Assembly: GCA_000471045.1 (NCBI GenBank) | Contig: KI301992.1 | Span: 132,900-196,899, forward strand | Direction of reading: 5' to 3' | From: an actinobacterium LLX17 | Lineage (GTDB): Bacteria; Actinomycetota; Actinomycetes; Propionibacteriales; Nocardioidaceae | Length of the DNA: 64,000 bases | Shown: piece by piece, positions 36,528 to 45,612 of the stretch | Layout of the letters: each line of letters starts with the position of its first letter | Numbering within the stretch: the stretch's first letter is position 1 | Notes under the pieces: generated by a model | Told to the model about the DNA's origin: nothing | The model's input: the letters and a program-made list of their open reading frames with translations, nothing else | The model's database searches: none | Position numbers and translations under genes: made by a program

Positions 36528-37231
36528 CGGACCAGCCGATCCGGGTGTTCCTGGTCGACGACCAGCAGATGGTGCGGGCCGGCTTCCGCATGCTGGTCGA
36601 GAGCCAGGACGACATGGTCGTCGTGGGCGAGGCGGGCGACGGTGGCGAGGCCCTCGACCTGCTGGCCGTCACGACGGCCGACGTGGTGCTCATGGACGTC
36701 CGCATGCCGCGTCTCGACGGCGTCGAGGCCACGCGGCGCCTGCTCGAGCGGTCGATGGCCGAAGGCCGGGAGGACGGGGCCGGGGGTGAGGGTCCGCGGG
36801 TCATCGTGCTGACGACGTTCGACCTCGACGAGTACGCCTTCGCGGCCTTGCGGGCCGGGGCCTCGGCCTTCCTGCTGAAGGACGCCGCGCCGCCGGAGCT
36901 GCTCGGCTCGATCCGTTCGGTGCACGCCGGTGATGCGGTGGTGGCGCCGTCGACGACCCGCCGCCTGCTGGAGCACTTCGTGCAGGCGGCTCCCGAGTCG
37001 CCACGGCCGGCCCCGGACGTCTCGGCCCGGCTAGCCGACCTGACCCAGCGCGAGCGCGAGGTGCTGCTGCTCATCGCGCAGGGCCGCTCCAACAGCGAGA
37101 TCGCCGCCGACCTCGTCGTCGCGGAGGCCACGGTCAAGACGCACGTCGGCCGTCTGCTCGCCAAGACCGGCTCGCGGGACCGCGTGCAGCTGGTCGTCCT
37201 CGCGTACGACGCAGGTCTGACGGGCCGCTGA
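36524..37231 (+). CDS. LuxR-family (NarL-type) response regulator
   Basis: The start ATG 36524 is set by its ATGA overlap with the kinase gene, giving 235 residues. The receiver has the acidic pair in VFLVDDQQMVRAGFRML and the phosphoacceptor Asp in VVLMDVRMPRLDGVEATRRL. After that comes an unusual loop of about ten residues rich in Glu and Gly (AEGREDGAGGEG) before VIVLTTFD. The HTH is LTQREREVLLLIAQGRSNSE with IAADLVVAEATVKTHVGRLL. Confidence 0.88.
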   Translation: MTDQPIRVFLVDDQQMVRAGFRMLVESQDDMVVVGEAGDGGEALDLLAVTTADVVLMDVRMPRLDGVEATRRLLERSMAEGREDGAGGEGPRVIVLTTFDLDEYAFAALRAGASAFLLKDAAPPELLGSIRSVHAGDAVVAPSTTRRLLEHFVQAAPESPRPAPDVSARLADLTQREREVLLLIAQGRSNSEIAADLVVAEATVKTHVGRLLAKTGSRDRVQLVVLAYDAGLTGR

Positions 37232-37306
37232 GCGCACGCCCCCCGTACGACCACGGGTGGACACAGGTAGGTCCCCGAGGCTGACGATCGTGGGGCGCTG
37301 CGTCCA

Positions 37307-37312
37307 TAGCGT
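37307..37312 (+). promoter_or_regulatory. -10 element TAGCGT of the MacB/FtsX-type exporter
   Basis: TAGCGT ends 7 nt before the ATG at 37320. Just upstream, CCCCGAGGC and ATCGTGGGGC (37273-37296) form an imperfect inverted repeat that could bind the adjacent response regulator. Confidence 0.4.
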
Positions 37313-37319
37313 CGAAGGC

Positions 37320-38123
37320 ATGAACCAGAACGTCTCGTCCCCCTTCCCTCCGCCCACCCCGCCGCATCCCAACGCCGGGGAGATCGCCGCGTCGGCACGC
37401 GGCCTGTCCAAGACCTACGGTGACGGTCCTGCCGCGGTCCACGCCCTGCGTGAGGTCGACGTCGACCTGCCCGCGGGCCGGTTCACCGCCGTGATGGGAC
37501 GCTCCGGGTCGGGCAAGTCCACGCTGATGCACTGCCTCGCCGGCCTCGACCGGCCCAGCGAGGGCACCGTCTCGATCGCGGGCACCGTCATCACAGGCCT
37601 CGACGACGACACGCTGACGCGATTCCGTCGCGACCACCTGGGCTTCGTCTTCCAGGCCTTCAACCTGCTGCCGATGCTGACCGCGCGGCAGAACATGCTG
37701 CTGCCCTTCGAGCTGGCCGGTCGTCGCCTCGACGCCTCGGTGCGGGCGCGCCTGCACCACGTGGCCGAGGTGCTGGACCTCGGCGACCGGCTGGACCACC
37801 GGCCCGGTGAGCTGTCGGGCGGTCAGCAGCAGCGTGTCGCGATCGCCCGTGCCCTGGTGACCGATCCCGACCTGGTGTTCGCCGACGAGCCGACCGGCAA
37901 CCTGGACAGCGAGACGTCCGCCGAGGTACTGGGTCTGCTGCGCCACGGTGTGCACCAGCTGGGCCAGACCGTCGTCATGGTGACCCACGAGCTGGAGGCC
38001 GCCTCCTACGCCGACGACGTCGTCGTCCTGGCCGACGGGCGGGTGCGCCAGCACCTCTTGTCGCCCGACGCGGCCACCGTGGCCGGCGCCCTGCACGGCG
38101 ACACGGTTGGCGTGGCCCGATGA
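37320..38123 (+). CDS. LolD/MacB-type ABC transporter ATP-binding protein
   Basis: The 267-residue ATPase has Walker [22 protein letters not shown]-loop [19 protein letters not shown], signature [17 protein letters not shown] and Walker [17 protein letters not shown]. The residues NLLPMLTA are typical of the MacB/FtsE-like class working with FtsX permeases. It overlaps its permease gene by 4 nt. Confidence 0.92.
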   Translation: MNQNVSSPFPPPTPPHPNAGEIAASARGLSKTYGDGPAAVHALREVDVDLPAGRFTAVMGRSGSGKSTLMHCLAGLDRPSEGTVSIAGTVITGLDDDTLTRFRRDHLGFVFQAFNLLPMLTARQNMLLPFELAGRRLDASVRARLHHVAEVLDLGDRLDHRPGELSGGQQQRVAIARALVTDPDLVFADEPTGNLDSETSAEVLGLLRHGVHQLGQTVVMVTHELEAASYADDVVVLADGRVRQHLLSPDAATVAGALHGDTVGVAR

Positions 38124-40576
38124 GGACCGTGCTGCTCGCGTCCCTCCGCGTCCACACCCGCCGCTACGTCGCGGCCGTGCTGGCGGTGACGCTGGCCGTC
38201 GCCTTCGTGGTGGCCACCGACGCGCTGTCGTCGTCCGCGCGCGCGGGCCTGACCGCCGGCGTGGCTGGTCCGTACTCCTCGGCCGACCTCGTGGTGGGGG
38301 AGTCCTACGGCATCGAGGCCGAGGAGGTCGATCGCGCCGTGGCGGCGGCCGAGGAGCAGGGCGCCTCGACCGCCACGATCGGCTCGGCCTTCGAGGCGCT
38401 GGTCGCCGCCGACGGGCGTCAGCTCGACGGTGAGACCTCGATCGGGACGGTCAGCCTCGACCCCGACCACCGGTGGCAGGACGTGGTCTCCGGCCGCGCC
38501 CCCGAGACGGTCGACGAGGCGATCGTCGACGAGAACGCCGCACGCTCGCGCGCGGTGCAGGTCGGTGATGTGGTCACGATCGGGACCGGCAGCAGCGCCG
38601 TGGACGTCGAGGTCGTCGGCCTGTCCGCGCCAGCGGCCTACCTCTCGGCCACCGTCTACGTGCCCTGGGAGACCCTGAGAGCCCTTCCATCGGTCTACCC
38701 GGACTCGGTGCTCGTCACCGCAGGAGCGGGCGACCCCGAGACCGTGCAGCAGGCGGTCGACGAGGCGGTCGCCGCACCCGTCGTGCCGCGCGAGACCTTC
38801 GTCGACGAGCGGCAGACCGAGGTCAGCCAGGGCGTCGACGTGATCTCCTACCTCGTGCTGGTCTTCGCCGCGATCGCCGCGTTCGTCGCCGTGCTGGTGG
38901 TGGCCAACACGTTCACCATCCTGTTCGCCCAACGCTCCCGCGACCTCGCGCTGCTGCGCGCGGTCGGTGCCGGACGCCGGCAGCTGCGGCGATCGGTGCG
39001 GCTGGAGGCGCTCGCGATCGGCGTGCTCGCCTCGGCGATCGGACTGTTGGTCGGTGCCCTCGTCGGTGTCGGCGTGGTCGCGCTGGCCCGAGCCCTCGCC
39101 GGGAGCGAGCGGATCGGTGCGATCTCCTGGTCGCCGTCGTGGTGGATCGCGGCGTTCGTCGGTGGCGTCGTGACCACGATGCTGGCCGCGTGGTGGCCGA
39201 CCCGCGCGGTGACCCGAGTCAGTCCGCTCGCGGCGCTCCGGCCCGAGGCGGCCACCGACGCCCGCAGCCGCGTCGGCCGGGTGCGCATCGCGCTCGGACT
39301 GGCGCTGGCCCTGGTCGGCATCGCGTTCCTGGCCATGGGCATCTCCACGACGACGGCCCAGCTGACGATCGCCGGGTGCTTCACGACCTTCACGGGTGTC
39401 CTGGCGCTCGGACCGGTGGTCGTGCCGGCCGTGATCCGGCTGCTCGGCCTGGCCATCGGTCGTACCGGTGCACCGGCCCGGCTGGCCGTCGACAACGCGG
39501 TGCGCAACCCGCGCCGGACGGCGGCCACCACGGCGTCGCTGCTGGTCGGCGTCACGCTGACCTCCGCGGTGCTGACGGTCATGGCGAGCGGCCGCGGGGC
39601 GATCGAGGCCGAGCAGGACGTCCAGTACCCCGTCGACCTCGTGCTGTCGACGACGTCAGAGGTGCCCGACGGGCTGGTGGGCCGCGTCACGTCGACGCCT
39701 GGCGTGGACGCGGCGGCGGCCGTGCCGGGGGTGACGGTGACGGCCACCGCCGAGACGCCGGGCGACCTGGGCGACGTCTCGGTGGTCGCGCCCGATGCCG
39801 CGGCGGTCGCCGCGACGCGGGACGGGGGCGTGGCCACGGACATCGCGGCCGGCGAGGTGCTGATGACCTCGCCGTACATCAACGACCTGGGCGGACTGGT
39901 CCCCGAGACACTGACCTTGGCCGGCCCGGCCGGGATGATCGAGCTCGACGTCGTCACGTCGAGTGCGGACGTGGGTGAGACCCTCGTCGTCGCGCCCGAG
40001 ACGCTGGAGCAGCTCGTCGACACACCTCGGCCGCAGGCGATCTGGGCCCTGGCGGAGGAGGGTGCCGACGCCGACGAGCTGGGTGGCGACCTCGGGCTGG
40101 TTGCGCGCGAGGGCGGCATGGAGCTGGCGAACCAGCTCGAGCGCCGGGCGTGGGTGACCACGCAGCTGGACGTGGTGGTGGGCGCGGTGGTCGGGCTGCT
40201 CGGCATCGCGGTGCTCATCGCCCTGGCCGGCATCGGCAACACGTTGGGGTTGTCGGTGCTGGAACGCGGGCGGGAGAATGCGCTCGTCCGCGCACTGGGC
40301 CTCACGCGCGGGCAGCTGCGCCGGTCTCTGGGCGTCGAAGGGCTGCTGCTCGCACTGACGGCCACCGTGATGGGTGTGGCGCTGGGCGTGGTCTACGGCT
40401 GGACCGGGGTCCGCACGATCGTCGAGGTCGCGACGCCGGACGCCCAGCTGGTGATCCCCGTGGGCCAGGTCGCCGCAGTGGCAGCGGTCGCGACCGCCGC
40501 CGGCGTCATCGCGTGCATCCTGCCGGCCCGGCGAGCCGGACGGGTCCCGCCGGCAGCCGGCCTGGTGGTCGACTAG
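38120..40576 (+). CDS. FtsX-family ABC transporter permease (eight-helix type)
   Basis: The 818-residue protein has an N-terminal helix, an external domain (residues 40-250), a first FtsX domain with three helices around 250-370 (VVANTFTILFAQRSRDLALL then RAVGAGRRQLRRSV), a further helix pair near 395-450, a second external domain (500-690) and a second FtsX domain (690-810, containing VLERGRENALVRALGLTRGQ). This duplicated FtsX layout is typical of actinobacterial peptide/lipid stress exporters. Its TAG stop overlaps the stop of the convergent gene. Confidence 0.88.
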   Translation: MRTVLLASLRVHTRRYVAAVLAVTLAVAFVVATDALSSSARAGLTAGVAGPYSSADLVVGESYGIEAEEVDRAVAAAEEQGASTATIGSAFEALVAADGRQLDGETSIGTVSLDPDHRWQDVVSGRAPETVDEAIVDENAARSRAVQVGDVVTIGTGSSAVDVEVVGLSAPAAYLSATVYVPWETLRALPSVYPDSVLVTAGAGDPETVQQAVDEAVAAPVVPRETFVDERQTEVSQGVDVISYLVLVFAAIAAFVAVLVVANTFTILFAQRSRDLALLRAVGAGRRQLRRSVRLEALAIGVLASAIGLLVGALVGVGVVALARALAGSERIGAISWSPSWWIAAFVGGVVTTMLAAWWPTRAVTRVSPLAALRPEAATDARSRVGRVRIALGLALALVGIAFLAMGISTTTAQLTIAGCFTTFTGVLALGPVVVPAVIRLLGLAIGRTGAPARLAVDNAVRNPRRTAATTASLLVGVTLTSAVLTVMASGRGAIEAEQDVQYPVDLVLSTTSEVPDGLVGRVTSTPGVDAAAAVPGVTVTATAETPGDLGDVSVVAPDAAAVAATRDGGVATDIAAGEVLMTSPYINDLGGLVPETLTLAGPAGMIELDVVTSSADVGETLVVAPETLEQLVDTPRPQAIWALAEEGADADELGGDLGLVAREGGMELANQLERRAWVTTQLDVVVGAVVGLLGIAVLIALAGIGNTLGLSVLERGRENALVRALGLTRGQLRRSLGVEGLLLALTATVMGVALGVVYGWTGVRTIVEVATPDAQLVIPVGQVAAVAAVATAAGVIACILPARRAGRVPPAAGLVVD

Positions 40577-41238
40577 CGGCCAGCGGTCGCGGCGGTGACG
40601 GCCTCGAGGATCGGGGTCGGACCCCCGACGAGCTCCCACTGACGGCGCACGGCGCGGCCGTCGTCGAGCACGGCGGCGATGGTCGCGGCGACGTCGGCGC
40701 GCGGGATCTCGCCGCGCTCGAGCTCGGGCGCCAGGGAGATGTGGCCGGTGGCCTCGTCGTCGGTGAGGCCACCGGGACGCAGGATCGTCCACGACAGGTC
40801 TGAATCACGCAGCGCCGCGTCGGCATCGCGCTTCGCCTCGACGTAGGCCTTCCAGACGTCGCCGGCGTCGTCCGGGAGAGGGCTGTCGACGCCGATGGCC
40901 GAGACCTGCACGAAGCGCTTGATGCCGTGCTCGGTGGCCGCGGCGATCGACTTGGTCGAGCCCTCGAGGTCGACGGTGCGCTTGCGCTCGATGTCTCCGT
41001 CGGGTCCGCCGCCGGCGGCGAAGACGACGGCATCGGCGCCGCGGAAGGCCTCGCCGTAGGTGGCGACGTCGGCCGCCTCGAGGTCGAGCAGGCGAGCGGC
41101 GACGCCCTGCTCCTTGAGCTCCGCGGCCTGCTCCTCCCGGCGGACGAGCGCGACGGGGCGGTGCCCGGCGGCGATGAGACGGGGATGGAGGAGGCGAGCG
41201 ATCTGCCCTGCCCCTCCGACGACTGCGATCGTGGCCAT
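40573..41238 (-). CDS. NmrA/SDR-like NAD(P)-binding protein
   Basis: The 221-residue atypical SDR has IAVVGGAGQIARLLHPRLIA (dinucleotide loop), RLLDLEAADVATYGEAFRGA, VVFAAGG and VQVSAIGVDSPLP, then WTILRPGGLTDDEATG. It resembles YwnB/NmrA-type oxidoreductases or sensors acting on flavins or quinones. Minus-strand TAGGGT at 41245-41250 lies 6 nt before its ATG. Confidence 0.82.
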   Translation of the reverse strand: MATIAVVGGAGQIARLLHPRLIAAGHRPVALVRREEQAAELKEQGVAARLLDLEAADVATYGEAFRGADAVVFAAGGGPDGDIERKRTVDLEGSTKSIAAATEHGIKRFVQVSAIGVDSPLPDDAGDVWKAYVEAKRDADAALRDSDLSWTILRPGGLTDDEATGHISLAPELERGEIPRADVAATIAAVLDDGRAVRRQWELVGGPTPILEAVTAATAGR

Positions 41239-41244
41239 GCATCC

Positions 41245-41250
41245 ACCCTA
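41245..41250 (-). promoter_or_regulatory. -10 element TAGGGT of the NmrA-like gene
   Basis: Minus-strand TAGGGT ends 6 nt before the ATG at 41238. Confidence 0.5.
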
Positions 41251-41273
41251 GGAGCCACAGCAAGCCCGCGCCC

Positions 41274-41374
41274 TTCGTGGCTCCTCGCTGCGCTCGTCGC
41301 ACCTCAGGGAGCGAGGTCGCGCGACCGTCCGCTCGTTGAGGTGTGAGGGCGCTCCGCGCCCGAGCCACGAAACG
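41274..41374. repeat. Inverted pair of family C repeats
   Basis: The minus-strand unit (41328-41374) matches 61041-61087 in the nuoG/nuoH junction at 43 of 47 positions. A diverged plus-strand unit (41274-41316, sharing TTCGTGGCTC and GCACCTCA) faces it, so the whole is a head-to-head mosaic separated by TCGCGCGACC. It lies between the divergent NmrA-like and menC genes. Confidence 0.75.
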
Positions 41375-41401
41375 CGTCGCACCTCAGGCTCCGGTCAGCA
41401 C

Positions 41402-41407
41402 TAGGCT
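41402..41407 (+). promoter_or_regulatory. -10 element TAGGCT of menC-menD
   Basis: TAGGCT ends 6 nt before the GTG at 41414. Confidence 0.55.
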
Positions 41408-41413
41408 CGCGTC

Positions 41414-42370
41414 GTGACGCCGCACGTGTTCTCGATCCCCATGCCGACGCGGTTCCGCGGTGTCACGCGGCGCGAGGGCATCGTGCTGGAGGGCCCGGCC
41501 GGCTGGGGTGAGTTCAGCCCGTTCCGTGAGTACGACGACGCCGAGGCCCTGGCGTGGTGGCGGGCCGCACGAGCCTCCGCCGAGCAGCCCTGGCCGGCGG
41601 CTCGCCGGACGGCGATCCCGGTCAACTGCACCGTCCCCGCCGTCGATCCCGTCCGGGCCGCCGCGATCGTGCGCGCCAGTGGCTGCGCGACGGCGAAGGT
41701 GAAGGTCGCCGAGTCGGGACAGGATCTCGCCGACGACCTCGCCCGGGTCGAGGCCGTGCGTGAGGCGCTGGGCTCGCGAGGCCACCTGCGGATCGACGCC
41801 AACGGCGGCTGGGGAATCGCGGAGGCCGCGATCGCCATCGCCACGCTCCACGAGGCCGTCGGCCTCGAGTACGTCGAGCAGCCTTGCGCCACGGTCGAGG
41901 AGCTCGCCACGGTCCGCGGCGAGACCGACGTGCTGATCGCCGCCGACGAGTCGATCCGGCGGGCCGACGACCCCTTCCGGGTGGCCGAGCTCGAGGCCGC
42001 CGACATCGCGGTGCTGAAGGTCCATCCGTTGGGTGGAGTCCTGGCGTGCCTCGACATCGCCGAGCAGATCGGTCTGCCCGTGGTGGTCTCCAGCGCTGTC
42101 GACTCGTCGGTGGGCCTGGCCGCGGGGCTGGCGCTCGCCGCGGCACTGCCCGAGCTGCCCTACGCCTGCGGCCTGGCGACGACCTCGCTGCTCGGCGGCG
42201 ACGTGGTGGCGGAGCCGTTGCGGCCGGTCGCCGGCGTCATCCCCGTGGTCCGTCCGGAGGTCGACCCCGACGCCCTCGCCGCCGTGCGGGCCGACGCCGA
42301 CACGACGCGGTGGTGGCTCGAGCGACTCGAGCGGGTGCGTGCGCTCGACGCGACCGGGGGAGCGGCGTGA
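41414..42370 (+). CDS. menC: o-Succinylbenzoate synthase
   Basis: MenC dehydrates SHCHC to o-succinylbenzoate. The 318-residue enolase-superfamily protein has the catalytic Lys in CATAKVKVAESGQ, metal ligands in LRIDANGGW, VEQPCATVEEL and IAADESIRRADD, and the second Lys in IAVLKVHPLGGV. Length fits the short actinobacterial type. Its stop overlaps the menD GTG. Confidence 0.92.
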   Translation: MTPHVFSIPMPTRFRGVTRREGIVLEGPAGWGEFSPFREYDDAEALAWWRAARASAEQPWPAARRTAIPVNCTVPAVDPVRAAAIVRASGCATAKVKVAESGQDLADDLARVEAVREALGSRGHLRIDANGGWGIAEAAIAIATLHEAVGLEYVEQPCATVEELATVRGETDVLIAADESIRRADDPFRVAELEAADIAVLKVHPLGGVLACLDIAEQIGLPVVVSSAVDSSVGLAAGLALAAALPELPYACGLATTSLLGGDVVAEPLRPVAGVIPVVRPEVDPDALAAVRADADTTRWWLERLERVRALDATGGAA

Positions 42371-43953
42371 GCCCGGAACACACGTCTGAACGTTCCGTCG
42401 ACGTCGCCCGCCGGCTGCTGGAGACGCTGCTGGCGCACGGCACCCGTGAGCTCGTGCTGGCCCCGGGCTCGCGCTCGGGCCCGCTGGCACTCGCGGCGCA
42501 CGCCGCCGACGCGCAGGGGTTCGTGCGCCTGCACGTGCGTGTCGACGAGCGGGAGGCCGGCTTCCTGGCCCTCGGGCTCGCGGCCGCCTCGGGCCTGCCG
42601 GTGCCAGTCGTCACGACGTCGGGGACGGCTGTCGCCAACCTGCACCCGGCGATGCTCGAGGCCCTGCACGCGCGAGTCCGGGTCGTGGCGGTGACGGCCG
42701 ACCGGCCCGCGCGCCTGCGCGGCACCGGCGCGAACCAGACCACCGACCAACGCGACATCTTCCCGCGTGTTCCGTTCGCCGGCTCGCTCGACGAGCTCGA
42801 GCTGCCTGAGGACGGCCCGGTCCACCTGAACCTCGAGCTCGACGAGCCGCTGGTCGAGGCCGTCGACTGGGCCTTCACGCCACGGCAGCACCCGGCCTCG
42901 GCCACCGCCACCGCACGTTCGTCGTTCCGGCTGGCCGGTCGGGCGCGCACGCTCGTCGTCGCGGGCGACACCCGGCACGACGGCGTGCTGGCGCGGGCGA
43001 CCGCCGAGGCCGGGGGATGGCCCCTCCTGGCCGAGCCCAGCTCCAACGCCCGCGACGGTGAGTGCGTCGTCGACGCCTACCGGCATGTGCTGGCCCACCT
43101 GCCCGAGGCCGCCGGCGTCGAGCGCGTCGTGTCGTTCGGCCACCCGACGCTGTCCCGACCGATCGCCCGCCTGCTGGCCCGCGACGACCTCGACGTCGTG
43201 CACGTCGGGACCCAGGCCACGTTCCCGCTGCCCGCCGGCGCGCACGTGACGTTTGCCGAGACCGTCGAGGTCGACGAGCCGGGCGACCCGGCGTGGACGC
43301 GAACCTGGATCGATGCCGGACGTCGCGCCGCGGAGGCGATCGAGGGCGTGCTGGACCCGGACGCGCCGCACCGCGTGGCTGCCGCCGTCTGGGAGGCGGT
43401 GGGCGCCGACGACCTGCTGGTGCTCGGCTCGTCCAACCCGGTGCGCGACGTCGACCTGCTCGCGCGGGCCGCGCCCCATCGCGTGCTGGCGAACCGGGGC
43501 CTGGCCGGCATCGACGGCATGGTCTCGACCGCCGTCGGGGCTGCGTTGGCGCACGGGAGCTCGGGTGGTGGTCCGGCCTGGGCGCTGATGGGCGACCTCA
43601 CCTTCCTGCACGGCGCGAACGGCTTGCTCATCGGTCCAGACGAGCCGCGTGCCGACCTGACCATCGTGGTGGTCTCCGATGACGGCGGCAGCATCTTCAG
43701 CACCCTGGAGCAGGGCGGACCCGAGCACGCGGCGGCCTTCGAGCGCGTCTTCGGCACGCCCACCCGCACCCACCTCGATCGGCTCTGCGCGGCGCACGAC
43801 GTGCCGCACGAGCGCGTGGCTCCCGCCGAGCTGCCGCTGGCTCTGCGCGCGCGCCCGACAGGCCTGCGCGTGATCGAGGTGCCCGTGCGCCGGGACGACC
43901 GGCGCGCGGTCGAGGCCCGGATCACCGCAGCGGTGCGCGACGCCCTCACCTGA
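42367..43953 (+). CDS. menD: SEPHCHC synthase
   Basis: MenD is the thiamin-diphosphate enzyme that joins isochorismate and 2-oxoglutarate. The 528-residue protein starts at GTG 42367 inside the menC stop. Visible are ELVLAPGSRSGPLALAAHAA, the catalytic-type Glu region VDEREAGFLALGLAAASG, VPVVTTSGTAVANLHPAM, and the ThDP/Mg site WALMGDLTFLHGANGLLIGP. menC-menD are the only two genes on the message by promoter evidence. Confidence 0.95.
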   Translation: MSPEHTSERSVDVARRLLETLLAHGTRELVLAPGSRSGPLALAAHAADAQGFVRLHVRVDEREAGFLALGLAAASGLPVPVVTTSGTAVANLHPAMLEALHARVRVVAVTADRPARLRGTGANQTTDQRDIFPRVPFAGSLDELELPEDGPVHLNLELDEPLVEAVDWAFTPRQHPASATATARSSFRLAGRARTLVVAGDTRHDGVLARATAEAGGWPLLAEPSSNARDGECVVDAYRHVLAHLPEAAGVERVVSFGHPTLSRPIARLLARDDLDVVHVGTQATFPLPAGAHVTFAETVEVDEPGDPAWTRTWIDAGRRAAEAIEGVLDPDAPHRVAAAVWEAVGADDLLVLGSSNPVRDVDLLARAAPHRVLANRGLAGIDGMVSTAVGAALAHGSSGGGPAWALMGDLTFLHGANGLLIGPDEPRADLTIVVVSDDGGSIFSTLEQGGPEHAAAFERVFGTPTRTHLDRLCAAHDVPHERVAPAELPLALRARPTGLRVIEVPVRRDDRRAVEARITAAVRDALT

Positions 43954-43957
43954 CAGC

Positions 43958-43999
43958 ACCGTGACAGTTGTTGTGTCACGGTCGTACCCGGAGTACGGT
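43958..43999 (+). promoter_or_regulatory. Operator-promoter of the GMC/aldehyde dehydrogenase operon
   Basis: ACCGTGACA (43958-43966) and TGTCACGGT (43974-43982) form a perfect 9-bp inverted repeat with a 7-nt centre. It overlaps TTGTGT (43971-43976), which is 17 bp from TACGGT (43994-43999), a plausible promoter. The position over the -35 box suggests a repressor operator of TetR size; no regulator gene is adjacent on the same side. Confidence 0.55.
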
Positions 44000-44040
44000 G
44001 GTGGTCCAGGTCACAGCCTGGGCCCACGCGAGGAGGTCCG

Positions 44041-45612
44041 ATGGTCTCGGAACGGTACGACTACATCGTCATCGGCTCGGGGAGCGCGGGAGGTGTGGTC
44101 GCCACTCGCCTCAGCGAGGACCCGGCCATCTCCGTCCTGCTGCTCGAAGCAGGCCCGATGGACGACGACGACATGATCCACCTGCCGGCGGGGTTCTCCT
44201 CGCTGTTCCGCACCAAGTGGGACTGGTCGTACCGCACGACGCCGCAGAAGCAGCTGGGCGGCCGACGCGCCGACTGGCCGCGGATGAAGGGCCTCGGCGG
44301 CTGCTCCTCGATGAACGCCATGATCTACATCCGCGGCAACGCCGCCGACTACGACGAGTGGCGCGACGTGCACGGCGGTGTGGGCTGGGGCTACGACGAC
44401 GTCCTGCCCTACTTCAAGCGCGCTGAGGGCAACCAGCGTCTCGGCTCGCCGTTCCACGGCACCGACGGCCCGCTGCACGTCGAGGACCGGCGCTACACGC
44501 ACGAGATGAGCCACGCGTTCGTCGAGTCGGCCGTCGCCGCCGGGTTCAAGCGCACCGACGACTTCAACGGTGCCGAGCAGGAGGGCACGGGCCTCTATCA
44601 GGTCACCTGCCGCAAGGGTCGCCGCTGGTCGGTCGCCGACGCCTACATCCGGCCCGCCATGTCACGACCGAACCTCACGGTGCGGACCGAGGCCATGGTC
44701 CAGCGCATCGAGGTCGAGGGTGGCCGGGCCACCGGCGTCACCTACCACCGCCACGGCACCACCGAGACGGTCAACGCCGACGCCGAGATCGTGCTCTCCG
44801 GTGGCGCCATCAACAGCCCTCAGCTGCTGATGCTCTCCGGCATCGGTCCCGGTGCGCACCTGCGTGAGCACGGCATCGACGTGCTGGTCGACTCGCCCGA
44901 GGTCGGCCGCAACCTCCAGGACCACCCCGTCTCCGGCGCCCTGTTCGACACCCAGGGCACCACGGACGTCGCCGAGCAGCTCACCACCGGCAACCTGCTC
45001 AAGGCCCAGAAGCTCGGTCGCGGCCCGCTCAGCTCCAACATCGCCGAGGCCGGCGCATTCTTCCGCAGCCGCGACGACCTCGACGCCCCCGACCTGCAGG
45101 TCCACGTGGTGCCGGCGGCGTTCTGGGACAACGGCCTGCACGAGACCACCAAGCGCGGACTGACGATCGCCCCCACCGTGGTGCGGGTCGAGAGCACCGG
45201 CGCCCTGACGCTGCGCTCGGCCGATCCGACGTGGCACCCCGAGATCGACCCGGCCTACTACAGCGAGCCGGCCGACCTCGACGCCATGCTCGCGGGCTAC
45301 CGGCGCGTGCTCGAGATCGCGTCCGACGGCCCGATCGCGAAGTTCATCGCCCAGCCGTGGGCGCCGCGTGCCATGAACCCCACCGACGACGAGATCCTCG
45401 CCGTCATCAGCCGCATCGGCCAGACCCTGTACCACCCGGTCGGCACCTGCTCGATGGGCAAGGTCGTCGACGCGGAGCTGCGCGTCCTCGGCGTCGAGGG
45501 CCTGCGGGTCGCCGACGCCTCCGTCATGCCACGCGTCCCGCGAGGCAACACCAACGCACCCACGATCATGGTCGGCGAGAAGGCCGCCGACCTCCTGAAG
45601 GAGTCCCGATGA
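44041..45612 (+). CDS. GMC-family FAD oxidoreductase (choline/alcohol dehydrogenase-like)
   Basis: The 523-residue flavoenzyme has the FAD motif YIVIGSGSAGGVVATRLSED, the second GMC signature in GLGGCSSMNAMIYIRGN, SGGAINSPQLLMLSGIGP and the C-terminal catalytic His/Asn region HPVGTCSMGKV and PRGNTNAPTIM. The GAGGAGG ribosome site is 6 nt upstream. The neighbouring aldehyde dehydrogenase implies alcohol to aldehyde to acid oxidation. Choline is only one possible substrate. Confidence 0.88.
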   Translation: MVSERYDYIVIGSGSAGGVVATRLSEDPAISVLLLEAGPMDDDDMIHLPAGFSSLFRTKWDWSYRTTPQKQLGGRRADWPRMKGLGGCSSMNAMIYIRGNAADYDEWRDVHGGVGWGYDDVLPYFKRAEGNQRLGSPFHGTDGPLHVEDRRYTHEMSHAFVESAVAAGFKRTDDFNGAEQEGTGLYQVTCRKGRRWSVADAYIRPAMSRPNLTVRTEAMVQRIEVEGGRATGVTYHRHGTTETVNADAEIVLSGGAINSPQLLMLSGIGPGAHLREHGIDVLVDSPEVGRNLQDHPVSGALFDTQGTTDVAEQLTTGNLLKAQKLGRGPLSSNIAEAGAFFRSRDDLDAPDLQVHVVPAAFWDNGLHETTKRGLTIAPTVVRVESTGALTLRSADPTWHPEIDPAYYSEPADLDAMLAGYRRVLEIASDGPIAKFIAQPWAPRAMNPTDDEILAVISRIGQTLYHPVGTCSMGKVVDAELRVLGVEGLRVADASVMPRVPRGNTNAPTIMVGEKAADLLKESR

